Source: Pseudomonas peli
GTDB lineage: Bacteria; Pseudomonadota; Gammaproteobacteria; Pseudomonadales; Pseudomonadaceae
Direction: 5' to 3'
Length of the DNA: 64,000 nt
NCBI RefSeq assembly: GCF_900099645.1
Contig: NZ_FMTL01000002.1
Span: forward strand, 1,118,334 to 1,182,333
Part shown: piece by piece, positions 9,423 to 20,864 of the stretch
How the letters are laid out: every line of letters begins with the position of its first letter
Position numbering within the stretch: position 1 is the first letter of the stretch
Notes under the pieces: generated by a model
Told to the model about the DNA's origin: nothing
Databases searched by the model: none
What the model saw: only the letters and a program-made list of their open reading frames with translations
Translations under genes and position numbers: made by a program

Positions 9423-10355
9423 ATGAATCTGAACAAGGTCGACCTCAACCTCTTTGTCGTCTTCGATGCCATATACACCGAGGCCAATCTAACCCGCGCC
9501 GGACAGATCGTCGGTATTACCCAACCCGCCGTGTCCAACGCCCTGGCACGCCTGCGGGAAACCTTCAATGACCCGCTGTTTGTTCGCACCGCCCAGGGCA
9601 TGGTGCCCACGCCGATGGCGCAGAACATCATCGGCCCGGTGCGCAACGCCCTGCAGCAGCTGCGCATTTCCGTGCAGGAAAGCCGCATCTTCAACCCAGC
9701 GCAGGCCAATAAAACCTTCCGCATCAGCATGACTGACCTCACCGAGGCCATCATCCTGCCGCCGCTGTTCCAGCGCCTGCGCCGCATGGCTCCTAACGTA
9801 AACATTGAAAGCATGCTCGCGCGGCGCCGCGAAACCACCAAGGAGCTGGCTGCTGGCCGCTTGGATTTTGCGGTGGATGCACCGCTTAATACGGACCCGC
9901 AGGTGCGCCACGTCAAGCTGATGGAAGACCGTTACGTCTGCGCCCTGCGCCGTGGCCATCCGCTTGCCAAAGACAAGATCAGCCTCGACGAATACATGGG
10001 CCTGACCCATATCCATATTTCCAGCCGGCGCAGCGGCTTGGGCCACGTTGACCTGGCTCTGGGCCGCATGGGCATCCAGCGCAAGATTGCCCTGCGCTCG
10101 CAGCATTATCTGATGGCCACCACTGTGCTGCAGAGCACAGACATGGCCATGACCGTGCCGGAGCGCTTTGCCCGTCGCAATGACCTGCATTTTGTCGAGT
10201 TGCCGATCAAGGACATGACGCCCCTGGAAACCCACCTGTACTGGCACGAAAGTACCGACCAGGATCCAGCCAATCGCTGGATGCGCGAACAGATCATCGA
10301 AATTGCCCAGCAGGCCATTGCCTTGGAGAAAAAAGCCGAGAAGGCTCAGGCCTGA
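9423..10355 (+). CDS. LysR-family transcriptional regulator
   Basis: The product is 310 residues. The N-terminal winged helix-turn-helix (about 5-65: LNLFVVFDAIYTEANLTRAG, then ITQPAVSNALARLRE and DPLFVR) is textbook LysR of the NodD/LinR-like subgroup. The ligand domain spans about 95-295. It starts 158 bases from the divergent acyl-CoA dehydrogenase gene, so that gene is its probable target. Its stop overlaps the start of the phosphatase-like gene (TGATG). Confidence 0.88.
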   Translation: MNLNKVDLNLFVVFDAIYTEANLTRAGQIVGITQPAVSNALARLRETFNDPLFVRTAQGMVPTPMAQNIIGPVRNALQQLRISVQESRIFNPAQANKTFRISMTDLTEAIILPPLFQRLRRMAPNVNIESMLARRRETTKELAAGRLDFAVDAPLNTDPQVRHVKLMEDRYVCALRRGHPLAKDKISLDEYMGLTHIHISSRRSGLGHVDLALGRMGIQRKIALRSQHYLMATTVLQSTDMAMTVPERFARRNDLHFVELPIKDMTPLETHLYWHESTDQDPANRWMREQIIEIAQQAIALEKKAEKAQA

Positions 10356-10705
10356 TGCCATTGGCCAGCACGCGTACGCCAATGCGGGTGCTGTTTATCT
10401 GCACCAAGAACCGCTTGCGCAGCCCCACCGCCGAACAGGTTTTCGCCAATTGGCCTGGGGTAGAAACCGCCTCGGCTGGGGTTAACCGCGATGCTGACAA
10501 CCCGGTCAGCCCCGAACTGCTCGAGTGGGCCGAGTTGATCCTGGTGATGGAAAGCCGCCATCGGCGCAAACTGGCGGAAAAGTTTCGCCGCCAGCTTGGT
10601 AACAAGCCCATCTACAGCCTCAATATCCCCGACGATTACGCGTATATGGACCCCGCGCTGGTGCATGTGCTGCAGCAGCGCGTACCTCCCTACCTTTCTA
10701 GATAA
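10355..10705 (+). CDS. Low-molecular-weight protein-tyrosine-phosphatase-like protein
   Basis: The product is 116 residues, shorter than typical LMW-PTPs (about 150). The P-loop CTKNRLRS (C-x5-R-S, starting about residue 16) is present, and a DDYAYMDP segment near 92-99 may supply the general acid. The ATG overlaps the LysR stop, which suggests translational coupling; an alternative internal start at 10382 would give MRVLFICTKN, the more usual N-terminus for this family, but lacks a ribosome binding site. Substrate unknown. Confidence 0.75.
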   Translation: MPLASTRTPMRVLFICTKNRLRSPTAEQVFANWPGVETASAGVNRDADNPVSPELLEWAELILVMESRHRRKLAEKFRRQLGNKPIYSLNIPDDYAYMDPALVHVLQQRVPPYLSR

Positions 10706-10814
10706 GCGCCGTAAGCCTTTATCGAATAACAGTTTTAAGCCCATAAATCCGCATCAGGTTTGATCAACCCGATCACGCAACATGCACTCTGGTTGACTAC
10801 AGGCGCCGGCAAGC

Positions 10815-10828
10815 TTACGTTAACGTAA
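10815..10828. promoter_or_regulatory. Probable LiuR operator upstream of the liu operon
   Basis: TTACGTTAACGTAA is a perfect 14-bp palindrome 22 bases upstream of the liuR start. MerR-family regulators bind such dyads in their own promoters, and LiuR sites described in proteobacteria contain the ACGT core. A TTGACT hexamer at 10793-10798 could be the -35 element. Confidence 0.65.
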
Positions 10829-10850
10829 AGGTAAACAAGAGCACTGCTGC

Positions 10851-11252
10851 ATGTCCGCCACCACCTACTCCATTTCCGAACTGGCCCGCGAGCTGGATAT
10901 CACCACCCGCGCCATTCGTTTCTATGAAGAACAGCAGATGCTCAGTCCCGAGCGTCGCGGTCAGGAGCGCATCTACACCGCCAAGGACAAAGTGACTCTC
11001 AAGCTGATCCTGCGCGGCAAACGCATCGGCTTTTCGCTGGCCGAGTGCAAGGAACTGATCGAGCTATACGACCCGGTGCACGGCAATCACAAGCAGCTGC
11101 ACACCTTTATGGCCAAGATCGCCGAGCGCCGCGCCCAGCTGCAGCAGCAACTGCTGGATATCGAACAGATGCAACTTGAGCTGGATACCGCCGAAGAGCG
11201 CTGCCTGGCAGCCCTGGCTGAAACTGATAAAAAACAAACCGTTATCTCCTGA
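10851..11252 (+). CDS. liuR: LiuR, MerR-family regulator of branched-chain amino acid degradation
   Basis: The product is 133 residues. The MerR helix-turn-helix is at the N-terminus ([25 protein letters not shown], about 7-31), followed by wing and dimerisation helix (about 75-120). Being first in the liu operon and preceded by a palindromic operator identifies it as LiuR, which senses acyl-CoA intermediates or related metabolites and controls liuABCDE. It lies 29 bases from liuA. Confidence 0.88.
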   Translation: MSATTYSISELARELDITTRAIRFYEEQQMLSPERRGQERIYTAKDKVTLKLILRGKRIGFSLAECKELIELYDPVHGNHKQLHTFMAKIAERRAQLQQQLLDIEQMQLELDTAEERCLAALAETDKKQTVIS

Positions 11253-11281
11253 ACTTAATTCGAACAATTACAGGTGGAACC

Positions 11282-12445
11282 ATGAGCTACCCATCCCTCA
11301 ACTTCGGTCTCGGCGAAACCATCGATATGCTGCGCGACTCGGTGTATCAGTTCTCACAAGCCGAACTGGCCCCGCGTGCGGCGCAGATCGACCGCGACAA
11401 CGAGTTCCCCATGGACATGTGGCACAAGTTTGGCGACATGGGCCTGCTCGGCATGACCGTGGAAGAGGAATACGGCGGCACCAACATGGGCTACCTGGCG
11501 CATGTGGTAGCCATGGAAGAGATCAGCCGCGCCTCGGCCTCGGTCGGTCTGTCCTATGGCGCGCACTCCAACCTGTGCCTGAACCAGATCCGCAAAAACG
11601 GTACCCACGAGCAAAAGACCAAATACCTGCCCAAGCTGTGTTCCGGCGAACACGTCGGCGCCCTGGCCATGAGCGAGCCGAACGCCGGTTCTGACGTGGT
11701 ATCGATGAAGCTGCGTGCCGAGAAGCGCGGCGATCGCTATGTACTCAACGGCAACAAGATGTGGATCACCAACGGCCCCGACGCCCACACCTACGTGATC
11801 TACGCCAAGACCGACATCAACGCCGGCTCGCGTGGCATGACTGCGTTTATCGTCGAGCGCGACTACAAGGGCTTCTCCCGCCACCAGAAGCTGGACAAGC
11901 TGGGCATGCGCGGCTCGAACACCTGCGAGCTGGTGTTCGAGGATTGCGAAGTACCGGAAGAGAACATCCTCGGTGTCGAAGGCGGCGGCGTGCGCGTGCT
12001 GATGAGCGGCCTGGACTACGAGCGCACCGTGCTCTCCGGCGGCCCGACCGGGATCATGACTGCCTGCATGGACGTGGTGCTGCCCTACGTGCACGAACGT
12101 CAGCAGTTCAAGCAGTCGATCGGCGAGTTCCAACTGGTGCAGGGCAAGTTGGCCGATATGTATGCCGGCATGAACGCGTCCAAGTCCTACCTGTACAACG
12201 TCGCCAAGGCCTGCGACCGCGGCGAGGAATCGCGCAAGGACGCCGCCGCTGTGATCCTCTACACGGCAGAAATGGCCACCAAGATGGCGCTGGATACCAT
12301 CCAGCTGCTCGGTGGCAACGGCTACACCAACGAATATCCAGCCGGCCGCCTGCTGCGTGACGCCAAGCTCTACGAGATTGGCGCCGGCACCAGCGAAATC
12401 CGCCGGATGCTGATCGGCCGCGAACTGTTCAACGAAACCAAATAG
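11282..12445 (+). CDS. liuA: Isovaleryl-CoA dehydrogenase
   Basis: The product is 387 residues. The enzyme oxidises isovaleryl-CoA to 3-methylcrotonyl-CoA with FAD in leucine degradation. Typical motifs are [18 protein letters not shown] (about 128-145), WITNGPDA, the catalytic glutamate E247 in [12 protein letters not shown] (isovaleryl-specific position) and the C-terminal [29 protein letters not shown] stretch precedes the ATG. The gene is followed 18 bases later by liuB. Confidence 0.95.
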   Translation: MSYPSLNFGLGETIDMLRDSVYQFSQAELAPRAAQIDRDNEFPMDMWHKFGDMGLLGMTVEEEYGGTNMGYLAHVVAMEEISRASASVGLSYGAHSNLCLNQIRKNGTHEQKTKYLPKLCSGEHVGALAMSEPNAGSDVVSMKLRAEKRGDRYVLNGNKMWITNGPDAHTYVIYAKTDINAGSRGMTAFIVERDYKGFSRHQKLDKLGMRGSNTCELVFEDCEVPEENILGVEGGGVRVLMSGLDYERTVLSGGPTGIMTACMDVVLPYVHERQQFKQSIGEFQLVQGKLADMYAGMNASKSYLYNVAKACDRGEESRKDAAAVILYTAEMATKMALDTIQLLGGNGYTNEYPAGRLLRDAKLYEIGAGTSEIRRMLIGRELFNETK

Positions 12446-12463
12446 CCTGACGGAGCGCGCCAG

Positions 12464-14071
12464 ATGGCCATTCTGCACACCCAGATCAACACCCGTTCAC
12501 CGGAGTTCGCCGCCAATAGCGCGGCGATGCTCACCCAGGTCAACGACCTGCGCGCCCTGCTCGCCCGCGTTCACGAAGGCGGCGGTGCCAAAGCCCAGGA
12601 GCGCCACACCTCGCGCGGCAAGTTGCTGCCACGGGAACGAATCAACCGCCTGCTGGACATCGGCTCGCCGTTTCTCGAGATCGGCCAGCTGGCCGCCCAT
12701 GAGGTGTATGGCGAAGAGGTGCCGGCGGCTGGCGTGGTGGCCGGTATCGGCAGGGTCGAGGGTGTCGAATGCATGATCGTGGCCAACGACGCCACGGTAA
12801 AAGGCGGCAGCTACTACCCACTGACGGTGAAAAAGCACCTGCGCGCACAAACCATCGCCCAACAGAATCGCCTGCCGTGCATCTACTTGGTGGATTCCGG
12901 CGGCGCCAACCTGCCGCGTCAGGATGAGGTGTTCCCGGACCGCGAGCACTTCGGCCGAATCTTCTTTAACCAGGCCAATATGTCGGCCATGGGCATCCCA
13001 CAGATCGCCGTGGTCATGGGCTCTTGCACCGCTGGTGGCGCCTATGTGCCGGCTATGGCCGATGAAGCGATCATGGTGCGCAACCAGGCCACCATCTTCC
13101 TCGCCGGCCCGCCGCTGGTAAAAGCCGCCACCGGTGAGGTGGTCAGCGCCGAAGACCTCGGCGGCGCCGATGTGCATTGCAAAACTTCAGGCGTGGCTGA
13201 CCATTACGCCGACAACGACGAACACGCTCTGGCCCTGGCCAGGCGCAGCATCGGCAATCTCAACTGGCGCAAGCTCGGCGTGCTGAACAACCGCACGCCG
13301 ATCAATCCGCTATACAGCGGCGAAGAACTGTACGGGGTGATTCCGGCAGATGCCAAGCAGCCCTTTGATGTGCGTGAAGTGATCGCTCGCACCGTCGATG
13401 GCAGCGTGTTCGATGAGTTCAAGGCATTGTTTGGCGCCACCCTGGTGTGCGGCTTTGCGCATATCCACGGTTATCCAGTGGCGATCCTCGCCAATAACGG
13501 GATCTTGTTTGCTGAATCGGCGCAAAAAGGCGCGCACTTTATCGAGCTGGCCTGCCAGCGCGGCATTCCGCTGCTGTTCCTGCAGAACATCACCGGCTTT
13601 ATGGTCGGGCAGAAGTACGAAGCCGGCGGCATCGCCAAACACGGCGCCAAGCTGGTAAACGCCGTGGCCTGCGCCAAGGTGCCGAAATTCACCGTGATCA
13701 TCGGCGGCAGCTTCGGCGCCGGTAACTACGGCATGTGTGGCCGCGCCTACGACCCGCGCTTCCTGTGGATGTGGCCGAATGCGCGGATCGGCGTGATGGG
13801 CGCCGAACAGGCCGCAGGCGTCTTGGTGCAGGTCAAACACGAACAGGCCGCTCGCGCCGGGCAGAGCTTCTCTGCCGAAGATGAAGCCAAGCTCAAGCAG
13901 CCGATCCTCGAACAGTACGAACGCCAAGGCCACCCTTACTACTCCAGCGCCCGCTTGTGGGATGACGGGGTTATCGACCCGGCGCAAACCCGCGACATCT
14001 TGGGCCTGGCGCTGTCCGCCAGCCTTAACGCGCCGATTGAGCCGACCACCTTTGGCGTGTTCCGCATGTAA
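12464..14071 (+). CDS. liuB: Methylcrotonyl-CoA carboxylase beta (carboxyltransferase) subunit
   Basis: The product is 535 residues with the two crotonase-like carboxyltransferase halves. Diagnostic segments are [18 protein letters not shown] (about 142-160), [15 protein letters not shown] (about 187-201), [18 protein letters not shown] (about 370-387) and [20 protein letters not shown]. With LiuD it carboxylates 3-methylcrotonyl-CoA to 3-methylglutaconyl-CoA. Position directly after liuA fixes the substrate over propionyl- or geranyl-CoA alternatives. Confidence 0.95.
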   Translation: MAILHTQINTRSPEFAANSAAMLTQVNDLRALLARVHEGGGAKAQERHTSRGKLLPRERINRLLDIGSPFLEIGQLAAHEVYGEEVPAAGVVAGIGRVEGVECMIVANDATVKGGSYYPLTVKKHLRAQTIAQQNRLPCIYLVDSGGANLPRQDEVFPDREHFGRIFFNQANMSAMGIPQIAVVMGSCTAGGAYVPAMADEAIMVRNQATIFLAGPPLVKAATGEVVSAEDLGGADVHCKTSGVADHYADNDEHALALARRSIGNLNWRKLGVLNNRTPINPLYSGEELYGVIPADAKQPFDVREVIARTVDGSVFDEFKALFGATLVCGFAHIHGYPVAILANNGILFAESAQKGAHFIELACQRGIPLLFLQNITGFMVGQKYEAGGIAKHGAKLVNAVACAKVPKFTVIIGGSFGAGNYGMCGRAYDPRFLWMWPNARIGVMGAEQAAGVLVQVKHEQAARAGQSFSAEDEAKLKQPILEQYERQGHPYYSSARLWDDGVIDPAQTRDILGLALSASLNAPIEPTTFGVFRM

Positions 14072-14107
14072 GGCAGCGCCCTGCCCCGGATTCTAGAGCG
14101 ACAGACC

Positions 14108-14908
14108 ATGACCGACTTCAACACCATCGAACTGCAAACAGACCCACGCGGTTTTGCCACCCTCTGGCTCAATCGCGCGGACAAGAACAACGCATTTAAC
14201 GCCGAAATGATCCGCGAGCTGATTCTCGCCCTCGACACGGTGATGGCCGACAAAACCCTGCGGTTCCTGCTGCTGCGCGGCCGCGGCAAGCACTTTTCCG
14301 CCGGCGCGGACCTGGCCTGGATGCAGTACGCGGCGACCCTGGACTACAACGCCAACCTCGCCGACTCACGCGAGCTGGCCGAGCTGATGCACAACCTGTA
14401 TCAGCTGAAGATCCCGACTCTGGCCGTGGTGCAAGGCGCGGCTTTTGGCGGCGCACTCGGTTTGATCAGTTGCTGCGACATGGCCATCGGCACCGTTGAC
14501 GCCCAGCTGTGCCTGTCCGAAGTGCGCATCGGCCTGGCGCCGGCGGTGATCAGCCCCTTTGTCGTGCAGGCCATCGGCGAGCGCGCTGCGCGCCGTTATG
14601 CACTGACGGCTGAGCGCTTTAGCGGCCAACGGGCTCAGGAGCTGGGGCTATTTGCCGAATGCTATGCCGCCGACGTCCTGGAGCAGGCCGTGGTCGAGTG
14701 GGTCGACACGCTGCTGCTCAACAGCCCGCAGGCGATGCTCGCCAGCAAGGATCTGCTGCGTGAAGTCGGCAGCGGCGTGCTGACCCCGGCGCTGCGCCGT
14801 TATACCGAGAACGCGATTGCCCGTATCCGCGTCAGCCCCGAAGGTCAGGAAGGTCTGCGGGCATTCCTGGATAAACGCAAGCCCACCTGGCAGGAGCCGC
14901 AAGCATGA
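14108..14908 (+). CDS. liuC: Methylglutaconyl-CoA hydratase
   Basis: The product is 266 residues of the enoyl-CoA hydratase/isomerase (crotonase) fold. The oxyanion-hole segments are FSAGADLAWMQ (about 62-72) and VQGAAFGGALGLISCCDMAI (about 107-126), and the active-site region SEVRIGLAPAVISPFV follows. It hydrates 3-methylglutaconyl-CoA to HMG-CoA. Its last four bases overlap the liuD start (ATGA), so the two are coupled. Confidence 0.93.
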   Translation: MTDFNTIELQTDPRGFATLWLNRADKNNAFNAEMIRELILALDTVMADKTLRFLLLRGRGKHFSAGADLAWMQYAATLDYNANLADSRELAELMHNLYQLKIPTLAVVQGAAFGGALGLISCCDMAIGTVDAQLCLSEVRIGLAPAVISPFVVQAIGERAARRYALTAERFSGQRAQELGLFAECYAADVLEQAVVEWVDTLLLNSPQAMLASKDLLREVGSGVLTPALRRYTENAIARIRVSPEGQEGLRAFLDKRKPTWQEPQA

Positions 14909-16866
14909 GTCTTAAGCCTATCGACACCCTGCTGGTGGCCAACCGTGGTGAAATCGCTTGCCGGGTGATGCGCACGGCCAAGGCAATGGGCATCCAGACC
15001 GTGGCGGTACACAGCGCCATCGACGCCAACGCGCGCCATGTGCGCGAGGCCGATCTGGCGGTGAATCTGGGCGGAGCCAAGCCGGCGGAAAGCTACCTGC
15101 GGATCGACGCGCTGATCGCTGCGGTCAAAGCCAGCGGTGCTCAGGCGATCCATCCCGGTTATGGCTTTCTCTCGGAAAACGCCGGCTTTGCCCGCGCCAT
15201 CGAAACCGCCGGTTTGATCTTTCTCGGCCCGCCCTCCTCGGCTATAGACGCCATGGGTAGTAAGTCCGCCGCAAAAGCGCTGATGGAAGCCGCCGGCGTA
15301 CCGTTGGTGCCCGGTTATCACGGCGAAGCACAGGATGTGGAAACCTTCCGCACTGCCTCGAACGCAATCGGCTACCCGGTACTGCTAAAGGCTGCTGCCG
15401 GTGGCGGCGGCAAGGGTATGAAAGTGGTCGAGGTTGAGAGCGAACTGGCCGAGGCTCTGGCCAGCGCCCAGCGCGAGGCGCAATCGTCGTTCGGCGACTC
15501 ACGCATGTTGGTGGAAAAATACGTCCTCAAACCGCGCCATGTGGAGATCCAGATATTTGCCGACCAGCACGGCAATTGCCTGTACCTGAATGAGCGCGAC
15601 TGCTCGATCCAGCGCCGTCACCAGAAGGTTGTCGAAGAAGCCCCTGCTCCTGGCCTGTCAGCCGAACTGCGCCGCGCCATGGGCGAGGCAGCGGTCAAGG
15701 CGGCTCAGGCCATCGGTTATGTCGGTGCCGGCACCGTGGAATTTCTGCTGGATGAGCGCGGCGACTTCTTCTTTATGGAGATGAACACCCGTCTGCAGGT
15801 CGAGCACCCGGTTACCGAGCTGATCACCGGCCTGGATCTGGTCGCCTGGCAGATCCGCGTCGCCCGTGGTGAAGCGCTGCCGATTACTCAGGAGCAGGTG
15901 CCGCTGATTGGCCACGCCATTGAAGTGCGGCTGTACGCGGAAGACCCGGACAACGACTTCCTACCTGCCACAGGCGCCCTGGCGTTGTACCGCGAAGCCA
16001 ATGCTGGCTCAGGCCGCCGGGTAGACAGCGGCGTCAGCGAAGGCGATGAAGTCTCGCCCTTCTATGACCCGATGCTCGGCAAGCTGATCGCCTGGGGCGA
16101 AAACCGCGAAGAGGCGCGCCTGCGCCTGCTGGCCATGCTTAAGGAAACCTGCGTCGGCGGAGTCAGAACCAATCTAGCCTTTCTCACCCGCGTGCTGGCC
16201 CATCCGGCCTTTGCCAATGCGGAGCTGGATACCGGTTTTATTCCGCGTCACGAAGCGCAGCTGCTGCCTCCGGTAACCGAGTTACCGGCCGAGTTCTGGC
16301 AACTTGCAGCCGAAGCCTTTGTGCAAAGCGAAGCGCCGCTGCAGCGCCACGACGACTGCCATTCGCCCTGGTCGCGCAATAACGGCCTGCGTCTGGGGCT
16401 GCCGGCGGAAACTGACCTGCATCTAAGCTGCCAGAACGAGCGCCAGGTGGTACGCCTGCGTCATGCCTCGGCTTCCACCCTACAGTTGCAAGGTGAAAGC
16501 CTGTCGGTTGAACGCGATGGCCTGCGGCAGCAGCACCTTGCGATTCGCCGCGGCGACAGCCTGTATCTGCACTATGCCGGCGAGCTGCGCAGCATCAAGC
16601 GCGTCGACCCGATTGCCGAAGTCGAAGCCAGCCATCAGCATCACGGCGGCCTCACTGCGCCCATGAACGGCAGTATCGTGCGCGTGCTGGTCGAGGCCGG
16701 CCAGCAGGTCGAAGCCGGTGCTGCGCTGGTGGTGCTGGAAGCGATGAAGATGGAACACAGCATCCGCGCGCCGCATGCCGGCACTGTCAAGGCGCTGTAT
16801 TGCCGCGAGGGCGAGATGGTCAGCGAAGGCGCGGTACTGGTGGAGCTGGAAGAAATCAGCGCATAA
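14905..16866 (+). CDS. liuD: Methylcrotonyl-CoA carboxylase alpha (biotin carboxylase/BCCP) subunit
   Basis: The product is 653 residues. Domain order is biotin carboxylase (about 5-450, with ATP-grasp loop KAAAGGGGKGMK, RDCSIQRRHQKVVEEAP and MNTRLQVEHPVTE), a linker domain, and a biotinyl lipoyl-type domain with the biotinylated K615 in LEAMKMEHS. It provides carboxybiotin for LiuB. The end of the gene is followed by a REP-like inverted repeat before liuE. Confidence 0.95.
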   Translation: MSLKPIDTLLVANRGEIACRVMRTAKAMGIQTVAVHSAIDANARHVREADLAVNLGGAKPAESYLRIDALIAAVKASGAQAIHPGYGFLSENAGFARAIETAGLIFLGPPSSAIDAMGSKSAAKALMEAAGVPLVPGYHGEAQDVETFRTASNAIGYPVLLKAAAGGGGKGMKVVEVESELAEALASAQREAQSSFGDSRMLVEKYVLKPRHVEIQIFADQHGNCLYLNERDCSIQRRHQKVVEEAPAPGLSAELRRAMGEAAVKAAQAIGYVGAGTVEFLLDERGDFFFMEMNTRLQVEHPVTELITGLDLVAWQIRVARGEALPITQEQVPLIGHAIEVRLYAEDPDNDFLPATGALALYREANAGSGRRVDSGVSEGDEVSPFYDPMLGKLIAWGENREEARLRLLAMLKETCVGGVRTNLAFLTRVLAHPAFANAELDTGFIPRHEAQLLPPVTELPAEFWQLAAEAFVQSEAPLQRHDDCHSPWSRNNGLRLGLPAETDLHLSCQNERQVVRLRHASASTLQLQGESLSVERDGLRQQHLAIRRGDSLYLHYAGELRSIKRVDPIAEVEASHQHHGGLTAPMNGSIVRVLVEAGQQVEAGAALVVLEAMKMEHSIRAPHAGTVKALYCREGEMVSEGAVLVELEEISA

Positions 16867-16872
16867 CCTTTT

Positions 16873-16917
16873 GTAGGAGTGCCTTTAGCCAAGCTCGCCG
16901 CTAAAGCGCCTCCTACG
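16873..16917. repeat. REP-like intergenic inverted repeat between liuD and liuE
   Basis: GTAGGAGTGCCTTTAGC and GCTAAAGCGCCTCCTAC form a near-perfect 17-bp inverted repeat (14 pairs) around a short loop. The GTAGGAG ends are characteristic of Pseudomonas REP elements. Transcribed as a hairpin it could stabilise the liuRABCD message or damp expression of liuE. Confidence 0.75.
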
Positions 16918-16959
16918 ACGTTGAGCGCGATACCCATCGAGACGAACAACGAGGCAACG

Positions 16960-17862
16960 ATGAACCTACCCAAACAAGTTCGCCTGGTCGAAGTCGGCCC
17001 TCGCGACGGTTTGCAAAACGAGAAACAGCCGATCAGCGTGGGCGATAAGGTCCGCCTGGTCGATGACCTGTCTGCCGCAGGCCTCGGCTACATCGAGGTC
17101 GGTAGCTTTGTCTCGCCCAAGTGGGTGCCGCAAATGGCGGGCAGCGCCGAGGTGTTTGCGCAGATCCAGCAGTTGCCAGGTATTACCTACGCGGCCCTGG
17201 CGCCTAATCTGAAAGGATTTGAAGGCGCGCTGCAAGCGGGCGTGCGCGAAGTGGCGGTGTTTGCCGCGGCTTCGGAAGCTTTCTCGCAGAAGAACATAAA
17301 CTGCTCAATTAGCGAGAGCCTTGAGCGCTTTGTCCCGGTAATGGACGCCGCCAAGCAGCATGGCGTCCGCGTGCGCGGCTATGTGTCCTGCGTGTTGGGT
17401 TGCCCGTACGACGGCAGCGTGCCACCCGAGCAAGTCGCCAGCGTGGCCCGAGAGCTGTATGCCATGGGCTGCTATGAGGTTTCCCTGGGCGACACCATAG
17501 GGGCCGGCACTGCCGGAGCAACCCGTCACCTGTTCAACGTGGTCGGCCGTGAGGTGCCACGTAACTTGCTGGCCGGGCACTTCCATGACACTTATGGCCA
17601 GGCTTTGGCCAATATCTACGCCAGTCTGCTCGAAGGCATCAGCGTATTCGACAGCTCGGTCGCGGGTCTGGGTGGCTGCCCTTACGCCAAAGGCGCCACC
17701 GGCAATGTCGCGACCGAAGATGTGCTTTACCTGCTCGAGGGCCTGGGCATCGAAACCGGTATCGATATGGGCCGGCTGATCGCCGCCGGCCAGCGTATTT
17801 GCGCGGTACTGGATAAGTCCAATGGCTCGCGTGTGGCACGGGCCAAGCTGGCCAGCGCGTAG
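16960..17862 (+). CDS. liuE: Hydroxymethylglutaryl-CoA lyase
   Basis: The product is 300 residues from ATG 16960; an upstream in-frame start at 16879 would read through the REP element and is rejected. A purine-rich GAGGCA precedes this ATG. The TIM-barrel signatures are VEVGPRDGLQNEK (about 7-19) and the flexible catalytic loop VAGLGGCPYAKGATGN (about 227-242) with the active-site cysteine. It cleaves HMG-CoA to acetyl-CoA and acetoacetate, the last step of the liu pathway. Confidence 0.94.
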   Translation: MNLPKQVRLVEVGPRDGLQNEKQPISVGDKVRLVDDLSAAGLGYIEVGSFVSPKWVPQMAGSAEVFAQIQQLPGITYAALAPNLKGFEGALQAGVREVAVFAAASEAFSQKNINCSISESLERFVPVMDAAKQHGVRVRGYVSCVLGCPYDGSVPPEQVASVARELYAMGCYEVSLGDTIGAGTAGATRHLFNVVGREVPRNLLAGHFHDTYGQALANIYASLLEGISVFDSSVAGLGGCPYAKGATGNVATEDVLYLLEGLGIETGIDMGRLIAAGQRICAVLDKSNGSRVARAKLASA

Positions 17863-17870
17863 TTGTAGGT

Positions 17871-17943
17871 AGTGCGTAAGGTTTTATTTACGCACTGTAA
17901 AGCACCGCCGTCAGGCTTACTGCCCGCTGCCTGATGGCGGTGC
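17871..17943. terminator. Two successive stem-loops between liuE and the acetoacetyl-CoA synthetase gene
   Basis: The first hairpin (AGTGCGTAA 17871-17879 / TTACGCACT 17888-17896) is perfect over 9 bp. The second (17902-17916 / 17929-17943) is a 15-bp GC-rich stem with a single mismatch. Neither is followed by a long T-tract. They may end or attenuate the liu transcript; an RNA-stability role is equally possible. Confidence 0.5.
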
Positions 17944-18079
17944 GAAGCGACTACAGCAGCTGCTGCTAGCGATCAGCGCGAGCGCTAAACAACTCGACGC
18001 AAGCCCTCCGCCAGCCAGTAGGCTTTCAGAAATAAGCCGGCTAACCGCGCCGGCATAACAAGAACGATGAGGAAGCACG

Positions 18080-20035
<1,956 letters not shown>

Positions 20036-20107
20036 AGTACCAAAAACTCCAGCCGATCCAAGCGCACGGTGCTTATACTCCAAGTCAGTCGTTGCTGGAG
20101 TGCTGCC

Positions 20108-20836
20108 GTGGTTGTGCGCTGGATCTGTCTCGCTGTACTGCTAACCTCGCTGAGCCTAAGCGCAACAGCACAGGAACCGCTGGAGCTGCATATGCCGGAC
20201 GCGCCACCGCTGACCTTTGTCAGCTTTCAGGGTGGTTACGGCATGGTGGGCGATGTGGCATTGGCCGCCATTGCCCGCGCGGGGTATCTCAGCCATATCC
20301 ATGTAACCCCCTGGGCTCGGGCCCAGCAGCGGGTCAGCCGTGGCAACAACCTGCTGATCATCCCGCTCTCGCGCACGCCGGAACGGGAAGCGCTGTACAC
20401 CTGGATCGCCCCGGTCTCACCGCTTGAGCGCGCCTTCTTCAGCCTCGACACGCCAGTGGGCGACTTTGCCGAAGCGCGCCAGCGTTATAAGCGTATCGCC
20501 GTCGGCCTGGGCACCGCACAGATGGAAATACTCAAGCGCGAGGGGTTTGCCGATGAGCAAATTGTCAGCCTAAAGCTTGGCGATAACCCCGCACGCATGC
20601 TCGAACTGGGCCGCGTCGATGCCTGGTTTACCGGGGTGCCGGAAGGGTTGTACCTGTGGCCGAAAAGTGACAATCGATTGCAGATGAGCCCCGTGCTGGC
20701 CAGTACCGATCTGTACCTAGCCTGCTCCAAAGCGTGCGACGCAGACTTGCAGGAGAATCTGCGCAAGGCGGTCGACGCGCTACGTGCTGAAGGCATGATC
20801 CAACGTATTCAGGACGCTTACCAACCCGCGCGCTAA
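20108..20836 (+). CDS. Periplasmic solute-binding protein (SBP family 3-like)
   Basis: The product is 242 residues from GTG 20108, chosen because GGAG sits 7 bases upstream; GTG 20069 would add 13 residues. The signal peptide (VVVRWICLAVLLTSLSLSATAQ) is clear. The mature chain resembles family 3 binding proteins (MPDAPPLTFVSFQGGYGMVGDVALAAI, VTPWARAQQRV). No transporter genes are adjacent. Ligand unknown. Confidence 0.72.
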   Translation: MVVRWICLAVLLTSLSLSATAQEPLELHMPDAPPLTFVSFQGGYGMVGDVALAAIARAGYLSHIHVTPWARAQQRVSRGNNLLIIPLSRTPEREALYTWIAPVSPLERAFFSLDTPVGDFAEARQRYKRIAVGLGTAQMEILKREGFADEQIVSLKLGDNPARMLELGRVDAWFTGVPEGLYLWPKSDNRLQMSPVLASTDLYLACSKACDADLQENLRKAVDALRAEGMIQRIQDAYQPAR

Positions 20837-20864
20837 CAGCGAACATCCGTGTCGCTACCGGTGT

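Noticed and set aside
16879..16959. Upstream extension of liuE
   Set aside because: It would translate through the REP-like repeat; ATG 16960 has a purine-rich site and gives the usual N-terminus.
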